64,000 nt of DNA from Lineus longissimus (GCF_910592395.1 NC_088313.1:17128437-17192436); one strand, 5' to 3'. Counted from the first letter of the stretch, positions 13,000-25,989 are shown. Numbers and translations are program-made. The notes: generated by a model not told the origin, from the letters alone.

Positions 13000-15900
13000 C
13001 AGAAATGCTTCGATTTGAAACACTGAATCCGATACGCCATTGATACGACGTCTGAGAAAGCATTCTGATGTCCCCCTGAACCGGAGCAAAACACGCTTTC
13101 ATCCAAACATGGACGAAGTTATTAATTTCTCTTCATCGAAAGGCGGCGGAACCTGGAATAGTCGCGTGGGTGAACCCATGACGTGCATATCAACTCCTAT
13201 GACATTATCCGCACCTCCTTATGAATACAAAGAATTCACATCAGAGGTGGGGACCATCGCGTTATGTGATGATACAAAAAGGGTATGGCGAGTTCATCAC
13301 TATTACGCCGACGTCATCTACATGTACGTCATTACCACTTCCACTGACCAAGCTAGCAAGAAAGTGGCCCGAACTAACATTTTGTCCAATCAGAAGTGCC
13401 AACATTTACACACACGTGTTAGATTTGAAAGACTTCAGGTTGATTTTGCTTTTGTTGAGTCTAATTATTATGTTGGAATCAAGATGGTAAATTTGATTCC
13501 AGTGCAATAATTTCTTTGTAGCCCTAGCTCTCCATTAACCTCCAAAATCAGAAAATTCTTGATATGTGTTGACGGTCCCTAATGTCGATTTCGTATTCGC
13601 AGCCACATTCAATAGCGGTTGATAATTGGCAGTTCGGTTCTATCAAAGGCGAGGACGGTGTTTGTAAAGACATTTCCCATAAGGAGGAAATTAACCTCAG
13701 CGGGTTGTGAAAACAACAAGAAAAAACTTAGAAGTGCTAAGGTATGTTAGGATGTCTGCTTCTACCGGATCGAAGAAATCCATCTTGTACAGGAAGACTC
13801 TCACCGCACTAATTAGGGCCGTATACCTTGTTAAGAACTTGCGTTCTCACACTGTGGGAAGCCAAATATCTCGCGAATCAACATCGCCATGTTTGCGCAC
13901 GGACAAAAGCAAGCCGTATGAAGGCTTTCCCGCCTCTAATGACATTCACTGCGTACCCATCGTTTATAATGTCTCAATTGGGCCATATCTGTTGAGAGAA
14001 GATACACGAATTTGAAACTTCAAGCTGTGAGAGAAGTTTGATTGTGGGTCTTCCTCAATGATGCAGTTTCGAACCGAACTGGTGGCAGGATTGGGGAGAC
14101 TTGCGAGACCTATTTGGCTTCTTGATGTATAATCCTCTCACCGCCAATATGTATTGAGTCAATGGTTTGCTGATATTCAAGTACCAACACCCTTCTTTGG
14201 TGAAGGGATGATGTCGTTTGCTGATTTTATTGAGAGATTGAATTGAGGCGACTAGATCGATTTTTTGCTGGATTCTTATTGTCTCGTTTTGGAATCATAT
14301 AGATTCTTTTGGAGTTGTGTCTGTTAAAGCAGCAATGGTTATAAAGAGACTATATAAAGATGACGAATTAACAAAGTTACTTCTCTCTAACTTCTTTTGC
14401 CTGTCCGACAACGGCACTACCGATTCACCTAATTAACTTCGGTGAATTTCAAAAGTCATAATTTACAACTAAACTTGGTTCCCACTTGGTTGTTAATGGA
14501 AGAGTAGACGGGTTGAGTTGGCCGCAATCAGCTCGTACCCCCGAGCCTGTTCCCCTACTCGGCCATTTAATCGATGAAGGGCCGATAACCAAGGTAGGAA
14601 GCCAGCTTCCTGCCCGCAAGCATATATAGCGCCCATGTAACTGAAATAGTATTGCTGTATGCATGAGATGTGTCCTCTTGTGACAATTAAAATACGAATG
14701 TACTTCTCCGATATATTCGAATCTGTTTAAAACTTAGAGAAGATGTCGATTTTGAAATATCTTGCTGGAAAAAGTTGGGCATCATTGGTGCTAGCGGAGC
14801 ATACAATAGTCTGGGACTACTGGGAATAAAAAAAGCATGAGTAGGCCTGAATCCATATTTGTCGCACATGTGGCAACATCATTGGTCTTGATCACTGGGG
14901 ACCGCTTGTAGCCGTCAAATTACGTAATCGATGTGTACAAATACTCTGTGTAGTGATGCCATTATATTTCGGATTTTTATTCGTATTTAACACTTACAAC
15001 ACAATGTAGAATAATTAGGCGATAATTAGTTACATTTATTGTTATACTAATAGAGTTGGGCAATGTGTCCAATCAGTTACATAATGCTGACTTAAGTGAT
15101 GGATATGATCGTTAGAAAAAAGTCATTATGACATTTGCTTTCTCATGCCCAATTCGTCGGTCAGCTTATGAGTTAAGTTTCCCTGGTTGCTTGATAATTT
15201 CATGTGTATTTTCATGTACTTTTAGGGAAAATAAACATTATTGCGATTCAGTATCATATTCTACTGCTCGTGGCAAGAATACCACAGCACTGAAGGAATG
15301 TCAATCATCATCAAACATTCCACGAACAGCAATATCTTTAGGACAATATTGTGATAATCGTATATATAGGGATATAATCAAGAATATAAAGCAGTTGCAA
15401 TGCCATAGACATGTGTGAATGTCAGTGTAACAGAAAAGTTTTCCAATGATAGAGTACCCTCGAAAAGAAGTTATCATGCATGCATTCATGTATATTCGCG
15501 TGCATTGCATTTCATGTACAACTACAGTCGCAAAATGAACTGGTCAACTCTGTGAGACTATTTGGTGAATAGTCAAATCAGGCAAACTATAAAGCTGACG
15601 AAAATTTGGACACGTCAATTTCATTCGTTGTTCTGTCTATTGCCAGGACGATTACGTACACAATACACTTTCCATTTATTTGAGGCAAACTGCCAGTTTT
15701 CCTTTGGTCCATATTTCTCACAACCACTTCAGAAGAATAGACATACATGTATTACTCTTCCATATCTGAGTATGTCTGTCCTTTTCACAAATTATTGTCG
15801 AGCACGATCTGTGTGATGAATATAGACCGCAACTCTTGATGAGGACCTGGCTGTAAACATCAGGGTTCGAGACCAATCCAAGTGTTTGCTTGTCAGTCTT

Positions 15901-18499
15901 AATCTGTCTAAAGAATACATTCTCATGCCTTTGCTTGTGTACTTTATTTAGTTAAAACTTCTATACTATTGTAGCGATGTGGTAAAAGATGCAGTTTCCA
16001 AAACAATCGGTAACCAATTGCAACGTCAGCCTCCACATATGCGTTAACAAGGATTGAATACTTCTGCCCAAAGCGAAAACAATGTATAGAATGGTGAACT
16101 TGCGTGTTTCAATGTATCAGTTTTTAAACTACTCTCGTGCCTTTAGAACTGCGTGGAGTCTGAAGCTGCAAACCTGTAGCAGAAATAAGCTATGTATCAA
16201 ATTATAGATATTCAATCGTTTTAAGTCCTCATTACAGCGACTGTAACTCTGCATTGACTTCTGCATAGTTTGCATCTAGAAAAATATTTGGTTCGAGTAA
16301 TGCATGGCAAATCCTGCTAAAGGGAAGATACTCGTGTTTACTTTATTATCGCAATGGTTCAATTCCAAAATATGATTTGCTGTTGCTTTAGAATTGCTGG
16401 CAACAGCAAGCCGTGGTCAGTGAATTCTGTCAGTAGATGCATAAGTCAAGATGCCTGTCAATGACCTGTGCAATACTCCCAAGCGGATCTTGCTAATAAC
16501 CCGACTGGTGATAAAAATGGAGAGTCTTTTCGTCCACTTCATATTGGAAAGCGATTAACTCAGGCAAATAACCATTTAGACAGCTTTAAATGTACACATC
16601 GTTATTGATCGGTTAATCTCAGGGTTGGCACTTTATGAACATTTTGAGAAAAGCGTGTTTTGTGAAGAGGCATTTTAGCATTTGACTTTTTAGAATCTAT
16701 TTTCTTTGGATGGTTATCTCTTTTTGTCACATTATACCGATTTGTAGGATGAGTATGACTGGATAACGCCCGCGCTTTCGTTGTTCATTTGATTGGTATT
16801 CTGTATACTTTGTTTCTCATGATCCACCGAAGTATATCAAAAACAGTTAGGCCCATACAAAGGAAGTACAAACATTCGCCTCTTCCCCATGAAACAGAAT
16901 ATTTTAGCCTTGGTATTGACCAATCAGAATCTCTCTCTCATGATTCCTCGGCACAGAAATGAGCATGAAGACGTCTGATTTGTCAAGGATAACAGAAAGC
17001 CACATGTGCTGTTTTAGGCTGATTTCATTAGTCTTTTTTACAATTATATGATACAGTGTCCCCTGTTGACACTAGAAGCCAATGAATGGAAGGCTATTGC
17101 AGTATTTGCTACATTTTTCAATAATCCCATGATGGCCAAACCTTAATATTGACAGAGAGGGCTATTTGTCTGGAAATAAATTGGCAACCTATTTGATGCT
17201 ATGTTGTCCTGTGCGCCGATTCTATACGGTAGCATTAAATCACCATCGCGTTCGGCTGTCAGTGGCATTGGAAACTGAATACACCAGTTCAATACTCGAT
17301 TTTGATCTAGTTTATTTTGTTTTGCAACAGTTTCTAATTAATGATTGGTTAATTCTAATATGAGCCTCATGATCAACCAATCAATGCATTTGTTACATAC
17401 GCCCTAGACACTGGTACTACTAAAATGTTCATCTACACGTACGTGCGATTCCAAGACACAGTCCCCATGAAATAAACTTACCTTAGAACTAGAGGCGATC
17501 CAGATAGAGTACAAAACAAAAACGTTTAATGCTACAACTACGTCCTTTCGTTGCAAAGCGATCACTTCACGAGTTTCGGCAGTAAAGTTTGACATCCATC
17601 ATTTGAGTTGGAGCATTTCAAACATGTTTATATGTGAATCTTCTTCGAAAATATGACGCAGCTTTGAAAAAAAAGTAGCTTTCCAGAATACGAAACACAT
17701 ACAACTCCTCAGAAAGCCTGGGTATCTTAAAAAAGATAGTCCATTCAGGTTCTGGTCATAGTGAAGGAGATTTCACCAGGATGAATACCTTCAGGAGGGC
17801 AAGTGTTCTTGGTGTCCATTTCTAAAGGGTTTCAGTGACTGGACGTGAGCAGGGCTCATTTGACCACCGAATATTGATCGAGGACAAAAGTAAGACGTAC
17901 CATATCGGGCGCAAAACGTATGAATATTAATTGATGACTTCGTCACCATGGAAACCATATCTTAAGGGATTAAAATTTCCGCACGTCAAGATGGCTGATT
18001 ATGAGATCAGGTTATTACGTCATTGCTTTGTGTGTAGATTGATCGCTTGGCGTATTATCTCATGAATATTCATGATTATGATGCATAGACATCCATCAGA
18101 CGTTATCAAAGTTTATGACTGATAGATTGATAAAAGAAATAGTGCGATGAATGTTCGGGAAGAGCACCACAGGAGTCCCGGTATGCCGCGAGCTGACAGG
18201 GCCATACCTCCCAACTGATTACCAGTTCTATATGAAGTCAGATATGATTAAAGGGCTGAGTAATGATCCATCGGGTTCCTGTCTACCAAACATCAGCAGT
18301 ATAATGGTTAATTAAATAGCTGGCATAATATCGCCATTACGTCTAGAAGGAGACTTTCTTGAAAACATATCTTCGACATGTGGAAAGGTTACACATTGGT
18401 GCCAAGTTTCTCACCAATTCACTATCACTAAATTCTACATTCAGTATCACCAGGTCCTTAATGGATAACATTTGAAAGGTACCTTTGTCGAGCTAGAGC
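13000..18499. other. Non-coding stretch, no supported gene
   Basis: The largest frames (13040-13510, 156 codons, and 13707-14015, 102 codons) open with TTG and match nothing known. Base composition is uniform and AT-rich. Around 17.9-18.1 kb there is a run of ATTA and ATGAATATT motifs, including a 16-bp perfect palindrome listed separately. Otherwise I see nothing that can be supported. Confidence 0.5.
18060..18075. promoter_or_regulatory. Perfect 16-bp palindrome TCATGAATATTCATGA
   Basis: The core ATGAATATTCAT is two back-to-back half-sites of the POU/octamer type. Homeodomain-like ATTA motifs lie within 150 bases. A regulatory role is inferred from motif density only. Confidence 0.25.
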
Positions 18500-21400
18500 G
18501 ATATTTTGTAGACAGGTTTCCTTGAAATGATGATTAACTTGAGGGCGACTTTTGCCCTACTTTCTTTGGCATCATTTCTTCATACGTTTGTTAAGGTGTC
18601 AACTATTTGCTCTAGCATTACAGCTAGGCCAGACCCAACCTTCCTCAGCTGGCCATGTACGCGTCACGCTTTTGATACAAATCGGTGGTATGTCAAATCT
18701 TTGGCCAAATCAAGATGCCTCCCACTCCCGTTAAATTACCCATCGATTGCGAGATACAATCAGAAAACGATCAGCTAACATTTTAGCATACGATTCATGT
18801 GTGTAACCGATCAGTCCGGGCAAGTCAAGCAGCTGTAATAACCACTGGTCTTAAACGCCCATCAAAACACAAGCAACTGATTCCATGAATATTTACGAAC
18901 GTTTATTGGAGGTATCGCGGGATGGTGATATTCTGAGAGGGATTTGGGAGCTAGCCCTGTAATTTTCCTCCAAAGCCCCAGAGATCGGATTAATTGTCAT
19001 GTATTGATTTGTTAGGTTAGATGACGATACCAGACCTCGCGAATAATGGAATGGCGTTGTTGAAGGCGGCTTCTTGAGCTCTTCTGTCGGGATCTAATAG
19101 CTTGTCCCAGGCGAGCACTCCCTTCGAGTGCCGGGTGCTGATGACAGTGATTTTGAGATGGCGGATGTGAAAATAGATGCTGAAAGAATGACGGGATCGA
19201 AGTCCAATTATAGTCCCGAGTAAAAAAGCCAACAAACTGATCGAAGGTAGAATGTTCTCTGGTTTTGAAAAACAAAAAATATCGCGAAAAGATCAAGAAT
19301 GGAGCTTCAAAAGTGTCTTAACGGTCCGTCATTCATGGACAAATTTTAACCGTTCGTCAAGGACTAAGGAATGTTTCAAAGGGATATTTTTGAATCAAAC
19401 AAATTCCTTGACAAAACTGGTCATCATGTCTAAGAAAATTGCAACATAATTTTACTGAGATAGAAAAGAACTATCGTTTTCCGTGTCATACAGAAACTTA
19501 ACTTTCGATCACGACCAACAAAGGAAGCGTCCATATACGTACATGCAGTAATATTTCTTGAGAAAAGGGGTCAACGATGAAGCTGTGACTCTTTAGCAAA
19601 ATGTTATAATAGACAAAGACTACGATGAAGCAGAAAGAGTTTTATTGAATCAAGAGAGTCGAAACTTCCGGAACATCATCTTAAAATGACAAGACCACGA
19701 TATCAAACGCTTCATGGATATCATAAGGACTTCTGCAATGTGTCAAGTCATTTCGCTAATGTGTGACGTGACTACGCCAAGTGGCTAAAGTTACTACAGA
19801 GTACATGTTCTTCCACTTAAGCTCAGTTTCTCCATTTAGCAAATTTATAAGCGGATTCAGGTTTTTTTATTTAAAAATACGCAACCAGTCTTGCGCAAGG
19901 CATAACTGTTCGAGAAGAGGTGAAGAGCGTCAGCAGGCGAGCAACACCAACGGCGGAACGCGCGCCCAACAGCCACAGTCTGACCATCGCAATGCAGCAT
20001 GTTGTGATTTTGTTGGAAATTTATGATGTTAAAATCTATTGTAAAATGTAGCAGCCATAAATCCTTCTAGCCTATGTGTGGGCATGAAATGCATTGGCTA
20101 CCAATAAGGCCGTCCTGTTTCAGATGGCGGTGGCGAAAAAAACTGTTGATCGGGAATTGACACTGACGATTCGTGAGCGCTGAAAAACTGAATCTCCGTT
20201 GACGATATACGGCGCTGGTTTGAAAAAACGTTCGATCATAAACTTATGAAGCAATAACCCATCAAGAAGCAAGCAGAACGGTCCAGCCGATTCTATGGTC
20301 TATCCTTACCGGGGAATGCCAATAGAGTCATTGACCTTCCATTTTGCAGCCATTCCTAATAAATCCCAGAGGTCTTGTTGGCGTTGAAATGGTAAGCCTG
20401 CCTTAATAGTGTCATTAGTTGGTACAGTGATGCGTTCAGTGTCAGAAATGGTACTATTCAAACCAATTTAGGAATAATACGATATTAAAATGTTGTCAAA
20501 TTAGTCGTCAACGAACGCACAGTGTATAAGTTAATTGCAACAGAAAGTTACATGAATTGATCGATAAGACGACATAATGGCCTCAGACGAAAAAAGCACA
20601 ACGTTGGCCACAAGTGGCCTACTTAAATGCATCTTCAGTAGGCTATATTTGAGAAAAAAATATATTCAAAGATTTTCTTACCTTTCCCGTCCATATCGAA
20701 CATCTCATAGGATGACACAGCTGAAAACAAAACGATTCAGAGTGATATCATTTAAATGTATTGAGAAGAAAACCATCAGTGTCACAATTTAAGTTTGGGC
20801 GACCTTGAATCTATCCGATGTTCACTACTTGGTGGATACTTTCTTACCGATTATTATATATTGTTTTTTTAAGAAATACATTGCTAATCCTACTTATTTT
20901 CTCTGTCAATAATAATAATCAAAAATATCGAAATTACCTTCAAATTTCTCTGTTCCAATTCGAAATCCTTTTCACAATTTTATTTCAAGAATAACGGCTT
21001 GAATATACATCGTGCATGAGGCATAGGGACAGTAAAGAATGGAATTAACCGCATGAAAAAAAGAAAAACCGCGGAAAACACTTGTAACTGTTACATCGTA
21101 CATGTATTGCGTACATTTTTTTTTTAAATAACATTTGAATTATCATTGAAACTACATGTATACATGCACTTCAAAGGAAGTTTGAACCTTTCGTTAAAAA
21201 CACATTCTCCCATTTCTCATTTCCCTCTTCTCCCATTAATCCAGGGTAGTTAAAACTACCCTGGTCCTGCAAGAGAGAGCCGTATACAAAGGTTCTTCCT
21301 GCGATGAGCGGATATTCTCATTCATAAATAAAAAATACGGTGGCATTTTTCAAATTTATACGCACATGCATGCCACTACATGTATTTTGTATCTCTGTCG

Positions 21401-22700
21401 TGATTGAAGAGTTATGACATCAGCAAGGCAAAAAAATGTGATGAAAGTATTAATATACTCAGAAACAGCCGTACATGGCAGTTTACAATGTACCGAGCAG
21501 ACATCACTGTGAGACCTAGCATGTGGAACTCGTGTACATTTGTCCGTACGCACGCTCCCCAGGAGTTTGTTTGACCCACGGTTTATCCTAATCACTCTGA
21601 CAGCCGCATAATGCTATGGCTCAGTGGGGGTAAATTGCAAAATAAACTGAAGTAAATAAGCCATTTCAACGAATCGATGAGTTGGAGGCGAAATGCTATA
21701 GATTGGAATCAGAGTTGTGAAATGCGGTTGATATCGTGAGGCGTAAAGATCATAGAGCTGACATTGATCGATTCTGCCACAGATTGTGTTGGTCGCTTTT
21801 ATCAGTGATTTTTCGACCGTAGTATCTCAAAGTAACCTCTACTCTAAGGTAGTATACAGGAATGCTGAACCTAGCTTATGTCGAAGTTCAACCGCACCCC
21901 CACCCGTAAAAAAATTAAGAATGGGAATACATATCAATTGGTATCGTTTTTATCCATTTTTATCGGGTTGCAAATATCATTTTCTAAACTGTTCGCCTCA
22001 GAATTTTGTTTTCATTGCTGACTGGCTAATAAAACAGAAAAATATTTTTTCAATTCCGGCCCAGAAAGGACCAATTGTAATGTTTTTTGGTGGGAATGGA
22101 ATTTCGCGCAATATTTGGTGACGTCGTAGTTTGGTTTTTTTGATAGCAGCCTCGAGAGCCTTTTTGTTCGGGTTTCGCGTCACATTCCTTAGCGAGTTTT
22201 TCCAAAGCGCAGGAGATATCGAACAATGAACCGGCTAAAAAGAACGCAGACTTCTCGCACTACCACAATCCTCATTCCTTTCAGAACTCCGACTCCACTG
22301 GCTATATTGTTCAAGAGTGCTTTTCACTACACTATTTTCTATAGATATCGGCACTTTGTTAAAAATACCAAACAGAATAAAGTAAGAAAATAAAGTTTTG
22401 ACAAAAATATCGTCATTGGCCGGCCGCGCCCGTTTTAAGAATTTAGGTCAATCGAAAAATTCAGGCTAAGTGCTTTTTAATGATAAAATGTCTTGGCGTG
22501 TTTAAGGACTGTGCGATTAAAAAAAGTATTCATTGAGAACTTACCTCCATCTCCGATTCTAAACCACCTTGGCATCTTTAGGCCGTTCACGTTCTCCTAC
22601 TATGTGCTGTTAAATCACTGCAAATCCATCAAACGAAGAAAAAAGGGAAAATTCGATCCGCGAAAAAATATGAAATTCGCTTGGTGCAAATTCGTGGCAA
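18500..22700. other. Mostly non-coding; possible unrecognised exons
   Basis: A plus-strand frame at 18527-18778 (83 codons) begins with a hydrophobic signal-like stretch. A minus-strand segment at 19020-19210 is GC-richer and opens in two frames after a fair splice acceptor (a TTTCAG at about 19190). A plus frame at 19781-20026 is GC-rich in its second half. None matches a known family, and all could be chance. The remainder is AT-rich, with a 24-bp palindrome at 21241. Confidence 0.3.
21241..21264. repeat. 24-bp near-perfect palindrome
   Basis: Two 11-bp arms (CCAGGGTAGTT and its complement) flank an AA spacer. The loop is too small for a microRNA precursor. It could be a protein-binding palindrome or the remains of an inverted repeat. 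Confidence 0.5.
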
Positions 22701-23395
22701 TTAGATGAAATGTTCCGCCCTCGAGGTCCTGACTGCCCCCACGGACCACAACTCTACAAGGTGACCTAGTTTCACCGCTAGCCCCAACGGACTCCTCTGC
22801 GACAAGGTGCCTTGGTTCTCATTACCACATGATCGCCGATACGGGTCGCTCTCTGATGGGAACCTCCTGCAGCAGATCACAGATCACCCCAGTATCGATC
22901 TAACAGATAAACGCAAATCAGAGACACGGAAACGCGTCAGCGCGGTATCACAGCGTAACGTTGTTATAACGATGTTACACAATGATAACATCAACGCTGT
23001 GTTTGTCTACCCTTTGTCTAAAATGTGTATAAATTCGCGCTCCTGGTCAATGGTGATTGTTTCGTCTGAAGGTGAAAATTGGCTAATATGATTTGAGTAT
23101 TGTTTTAGAGTACATGTATTTGCATAACCTTGGACAAATGATGCTTAGACGCCAACGTGATAATGAGGTGGAACAGCGATTTGCTAACACGTAGGCTCAA
23201 TTGGAGTTGGACCACGCAGGTTTGGTCATCGGGTAAACCTGCTAACAATTACCTTAAACATGTCCAGTCGAATTGGTTCCAGCATCATCTCGAAAATGCT
23301 GAAGGTGAAGATTTCATGCATCAGGCCAAAGAAGGAGTAGCTATTCTATATAAGTTGTGATTTTATCAAAACTTTGATAAAACGTGTTGTATGTT
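22701..23395. other. GC-rich patch, then non-coding sequence
   Basis: Bases 22715-22950 are distinctly GC-rich. They hold an imperfect tandem duplication of about 48 bases, with CCCCACGGAC and CCCCAACGGAC heading the two units. An open frame follows (22807-23091) with no recognisable domain. A 10-bp-arm palindrome at about 23352-23373 (TTTTATCAAA and complement) precedes the first MITE copy. Confidence 0.35.
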
Positions 23396-23559
23396 CCGGT
23401 GTAACATCTGTGGTTGTTTCCCATGTGTCAGTGTTTCCAAACAATAGGCAGCTAGAGAGACCATGACTTTTCAATAGGGGGGATACACAGACAAACTTGT
23501 CAATCTATTTTTGAGCGTTCCCAAACAATGAGGGGAAACACTCAAAAACATTACACCGG
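23396..23559 (+). mobile_element. MITE-like element, family 1, copy 1
   Basis: 164 bp bounded by CCGGTGTAA and its inverted complement TTACACCGG. It has no coding capacity. It is nearly identical to copies at 25632-25811 and 30960-31139; against the latter I count two substitutions plus a 16-bp indel that removes one of two AAACACTCAAAAACAG units. A non-autonomous DNA transposon is the natural reading. No clear target-site duplication is seen. Confidence 0.75.
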
Positions 23560-24090
23560 ATATATGCATGTATTGTTTGAATGTATTATTGTCTTTACCA
23601 TCAGTGCTTAGTATGACTTTTCCAGTGCCTAAAATTCAAGGAGTAAGTAATGTATAGACCTTGACTGTCCTGATGTGTTGTTCTAGTATTAATCAAAACG
23701 GCATTTACTAGCGGAAGTCCATAAACATAAAATATTCATGAGGTGACGCACAGTGTTCACATGTGCTTTGATTAAATTTGTTTGATTCTACGAGGGAAGT
23801 CCGGTGGTGACGTCACCGGAAAAACCGGGAATTGACATTTTGTTACATCACACGCACATGTACGAGAGTATGATTTCGGACAATTTTGTGATCGTAACAA
23901 TGGGGGCCAAAGAGGGACTTCTCAACTTGGATTCTTCACCGTCAACCTTAAATTTTCTTTGCTTCTCTCAATATGGAAACTTTATCGTCTCGATTTGATC
24001 TTTATTCTTAAAGGAACACTCTCATCGACAACTGTCAGAACTTCGGATGATTAGGGATAGTTGGACCAACTACGACAGATGGCGCCAGTC

Positions 24091-24130
24091 AATATCCAAT
24101 ATATCCAATATCCAATATCCAATATCCAAT
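24091..24130 (+). repeat. AATATCC heptamer microsatellite
   Basis: About six tandem copies of a 7-base unit, one with an inserted AT. It is followed within 50 bases by a long C homopolymer. Confidence 0.85.
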
Positions 24131-24175
24131 CTGGCATTCCGGCATGCTGGCGGTGCTAAAACAACACATTTCGAG

Positions 24176-24198
24176 CCCCCCCCCCCCCCCCCCCCCCA
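24176..24198 (+). repeat. Poly-C tract, 23 bases
   Basis: Uninterrupted run of C, able to form an i-motif or, on the other strand, G-quadruplex structure. Its exact length may be a sequencing artefact. Confidence 0.8.
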
Positions 24199-25086
24199 TC
24201 AATAGGCCCAATAACTACATTGTACATATAGCTGTTGTATAATGTCATTTTTTATTGATACGTGGTGGACCTATTACCCTTTATAAATCGATGACGAATT
24301 TCAATGTAGTTACAGAGTGACACACTCGATAATGTTGCCTGAAGCTAATGGCATCCATTGATTAATGAATACAGACTAATTCACAGCAGTGCTAAATCTG
24401 GCGAAGGAGTGCTACACAGTAACAACTCGGCATTTGCGGTGTAACATCTGAGAGGTGACCGAATATTCATTTATATTTTCTATATTGGAATTGAACCCCG
24501 AAATTAACTTGAAAATTGTCCCATGCACGAAAAATACTCATGACTTATTACATCATTAAAGAGAGAGTTTTAAAAATAGTTTTGCGTCCTTGGCGGCTAG
24601 AGTCGTCGATTAGTGTAAACCGATTGACCAGCGATTTAGCCTACTTTTTACATTTTCTCGGGTGGTGAAAGTGTACCTTCTCCTCTCCTGTGTAGGAGTC
24701 CGGCACAGATCACTTAAAAGTTAGATTCGGCCTGATGAGGAAAATATGGCCCGCAATTGAATTCCATTCAGATACTCCCTTATCAATTCCTTTGATACCG
24801 TCTGAGGCGTCGGAAGGCCGACGTGGGACACGATCATGTAGATGCCGTCATCCCTGTTGGTTTTATTTACACTAACAGTGCATGAATAAGTAAATTAAAA
24901 TTCATTTCTAAATTCATCTACCGCAAAATCCAAAAGTATTACTCTGATGCGTGCTCATTTATTTCGTTTGAAAAGGGGTAACCGGGAAAACGCCGACCGA
25001 CCGACCGACCAACCTACCGACCTACCGTCATATACAGTATCCCTTTCGCTTTTCTATAGCACATGTATCTGTGTAGTGCGAATCTA

Positions 25087-25335
25087 GGTAAAAAAAGCAA
25101 CGGAAAAAAGACAACGGAAAAAAAGCCCGGTAAAAAAGACAACGGTAAAAAAGACAACAGGTTAAAAAGACAACAGGTAAAAAGACAACGGAAAAAAAGA
25201 CAACAGGTAAAAAAAGCAACGGAAAAAGGCAACGGAAAAAAAAGCAACAATCTAGGTAAAAAAGACAACGGGTAAAAAAGACAACGGGTAAAAAAAACAA
25301 CGGAAAAAAAGGCAACCATCTTGGTAAAAAAAGAC
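25087..25335 (+). repeat. Left satellite arm, GGTAAAAAAGACAAC units
   Basis: Irregular tandem array of 12-17 base units built from GGTAAAAAA, AGACAACGG and GCAACGGAAAA. Its reverse complement forms the right arm at 25990-26228. The frames crossing it translate into low-complexity Leu/Phe/Cys peptides that are satellite artefacts. Confidence 0.85.
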
Positions 25336-25499
25336 CAACTCAGGCGCATCTCTCCAACCAAAACGGTGTTCGACCAAGGACGGGCCTACACTCGCCAAAT
25401 AGAGCGATGATAAAACATATTGAGTTGAGAGCTGAGCGTCAACTTGGACATTATTATCTCTCAAATCATATTGGGCAATTGTAAAGCAAACGTGTACAT

Positions 25500-25631
25500 G
25501 TACGATGTAGAAGGAAACCGGATACGACAGAGGAAACCGCCCACTCTATGACATAAAGTGCCGGACAGACCGGGAATTGAACACGGGACCTCGGAGGTGT
25601 GGTGACAGACGCTGATGTTTCCACTGCACAG
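25500..25631 (-). mobile_element. tRNA-derived SINE head
   Basis: Read on the minus strand, the segment shows an A-box-like GTGCAGTGG, then a B-box-like GTGTTCAATTCCCGG about 45 bases on, then a tail with GGTTTCCT repeats. That is the layout of tRNA-derived SINEs common in marine invertebrates. The A box is altered, so this is not a working tRNA. Its 5' end abuts the MITE copy starting at 25632. Confidence 0.5.
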
Positions 25632-25811
25632 CCGGTGTAATGTTTTTGAGTGTTTCTGTTTTTGAGTGTTTCCCCTCATTGTTTGGGAACGCTCAAAAAT
25701 AGATTGACGAGTATTTCTGTGTATCCCCCCTATTGAAAAGTCATGGTCTCTCTAGCTGCCTATTGTTTGGAAACACTGAAACATGGGGAACAACCACAGA
25801 TGTTACACCGG
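25632..25811 (-). mobile_element. MITE-like element, family 1, copy 2
   Basis: 180-bp copy in reverse orientation to copies 1 and 3, with the same CCGGTGTAA inverted ends. It has both 16-bp internal units, as in copy 3. It sits in the centre of the satellite-armed inverted structure. Confidence 0.75.
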
Positions 25812-25989
25812 CACTCCGACAGCCCTATCATGCCTAGAGCCCTAGAGCGATGATGTTCCTCCCTTTAATGACGCTTTATTGGCTAATAAGATGGAACCCT
25901 TCCTCTGGAAATGAGGCAATACTGAATACTAGTAAATCAGTACAACTAATTTGGCTGTAGTGTGAAAGTTAATTGGGTCCTCTTTGATA

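Larger units (their letters stand above)
23560..24970. other. Non-coding DNA with simple repeats
   Basis: No supported gene. It holds a 12-bp CRE-containing palindrome GGTGACGTCACC at 23806-23817, an AATATCC heptamer microsatellite at 24091-24130 and a run of 23 C at 24176-24198. At about 24437-24475 a fragment beginning GGTGTAACATCTGAGAGG resembles a piece at 28765-28800 and the left end of MITE family 1. Confidence 0.5.

Noticed and set aside
13040-13510. 156-codon plus-strand frame
   Set aside because: Opens with TTG, has no recognisable domain or splice context, and its base composition is like its surroundings.
13707-14015. 102-codon plus-strand frame
   Set aside because: TTG start, no motif, no supporting context.
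15820-15890. Possible tRNA, because GGTTCGAGACC matches a B box
   Set aside because: No matching A box, acceptor stem or anticodon arm could be drawn.
25014-25464. Overlapping Leu/Phe/Cys-rich frames on the minus strand that look like membrane proteins
   Set aside because: They are translations of the GGTAAAAAAGACAAC satellite; the same pattern appears in several frames and in the mirrored arm.
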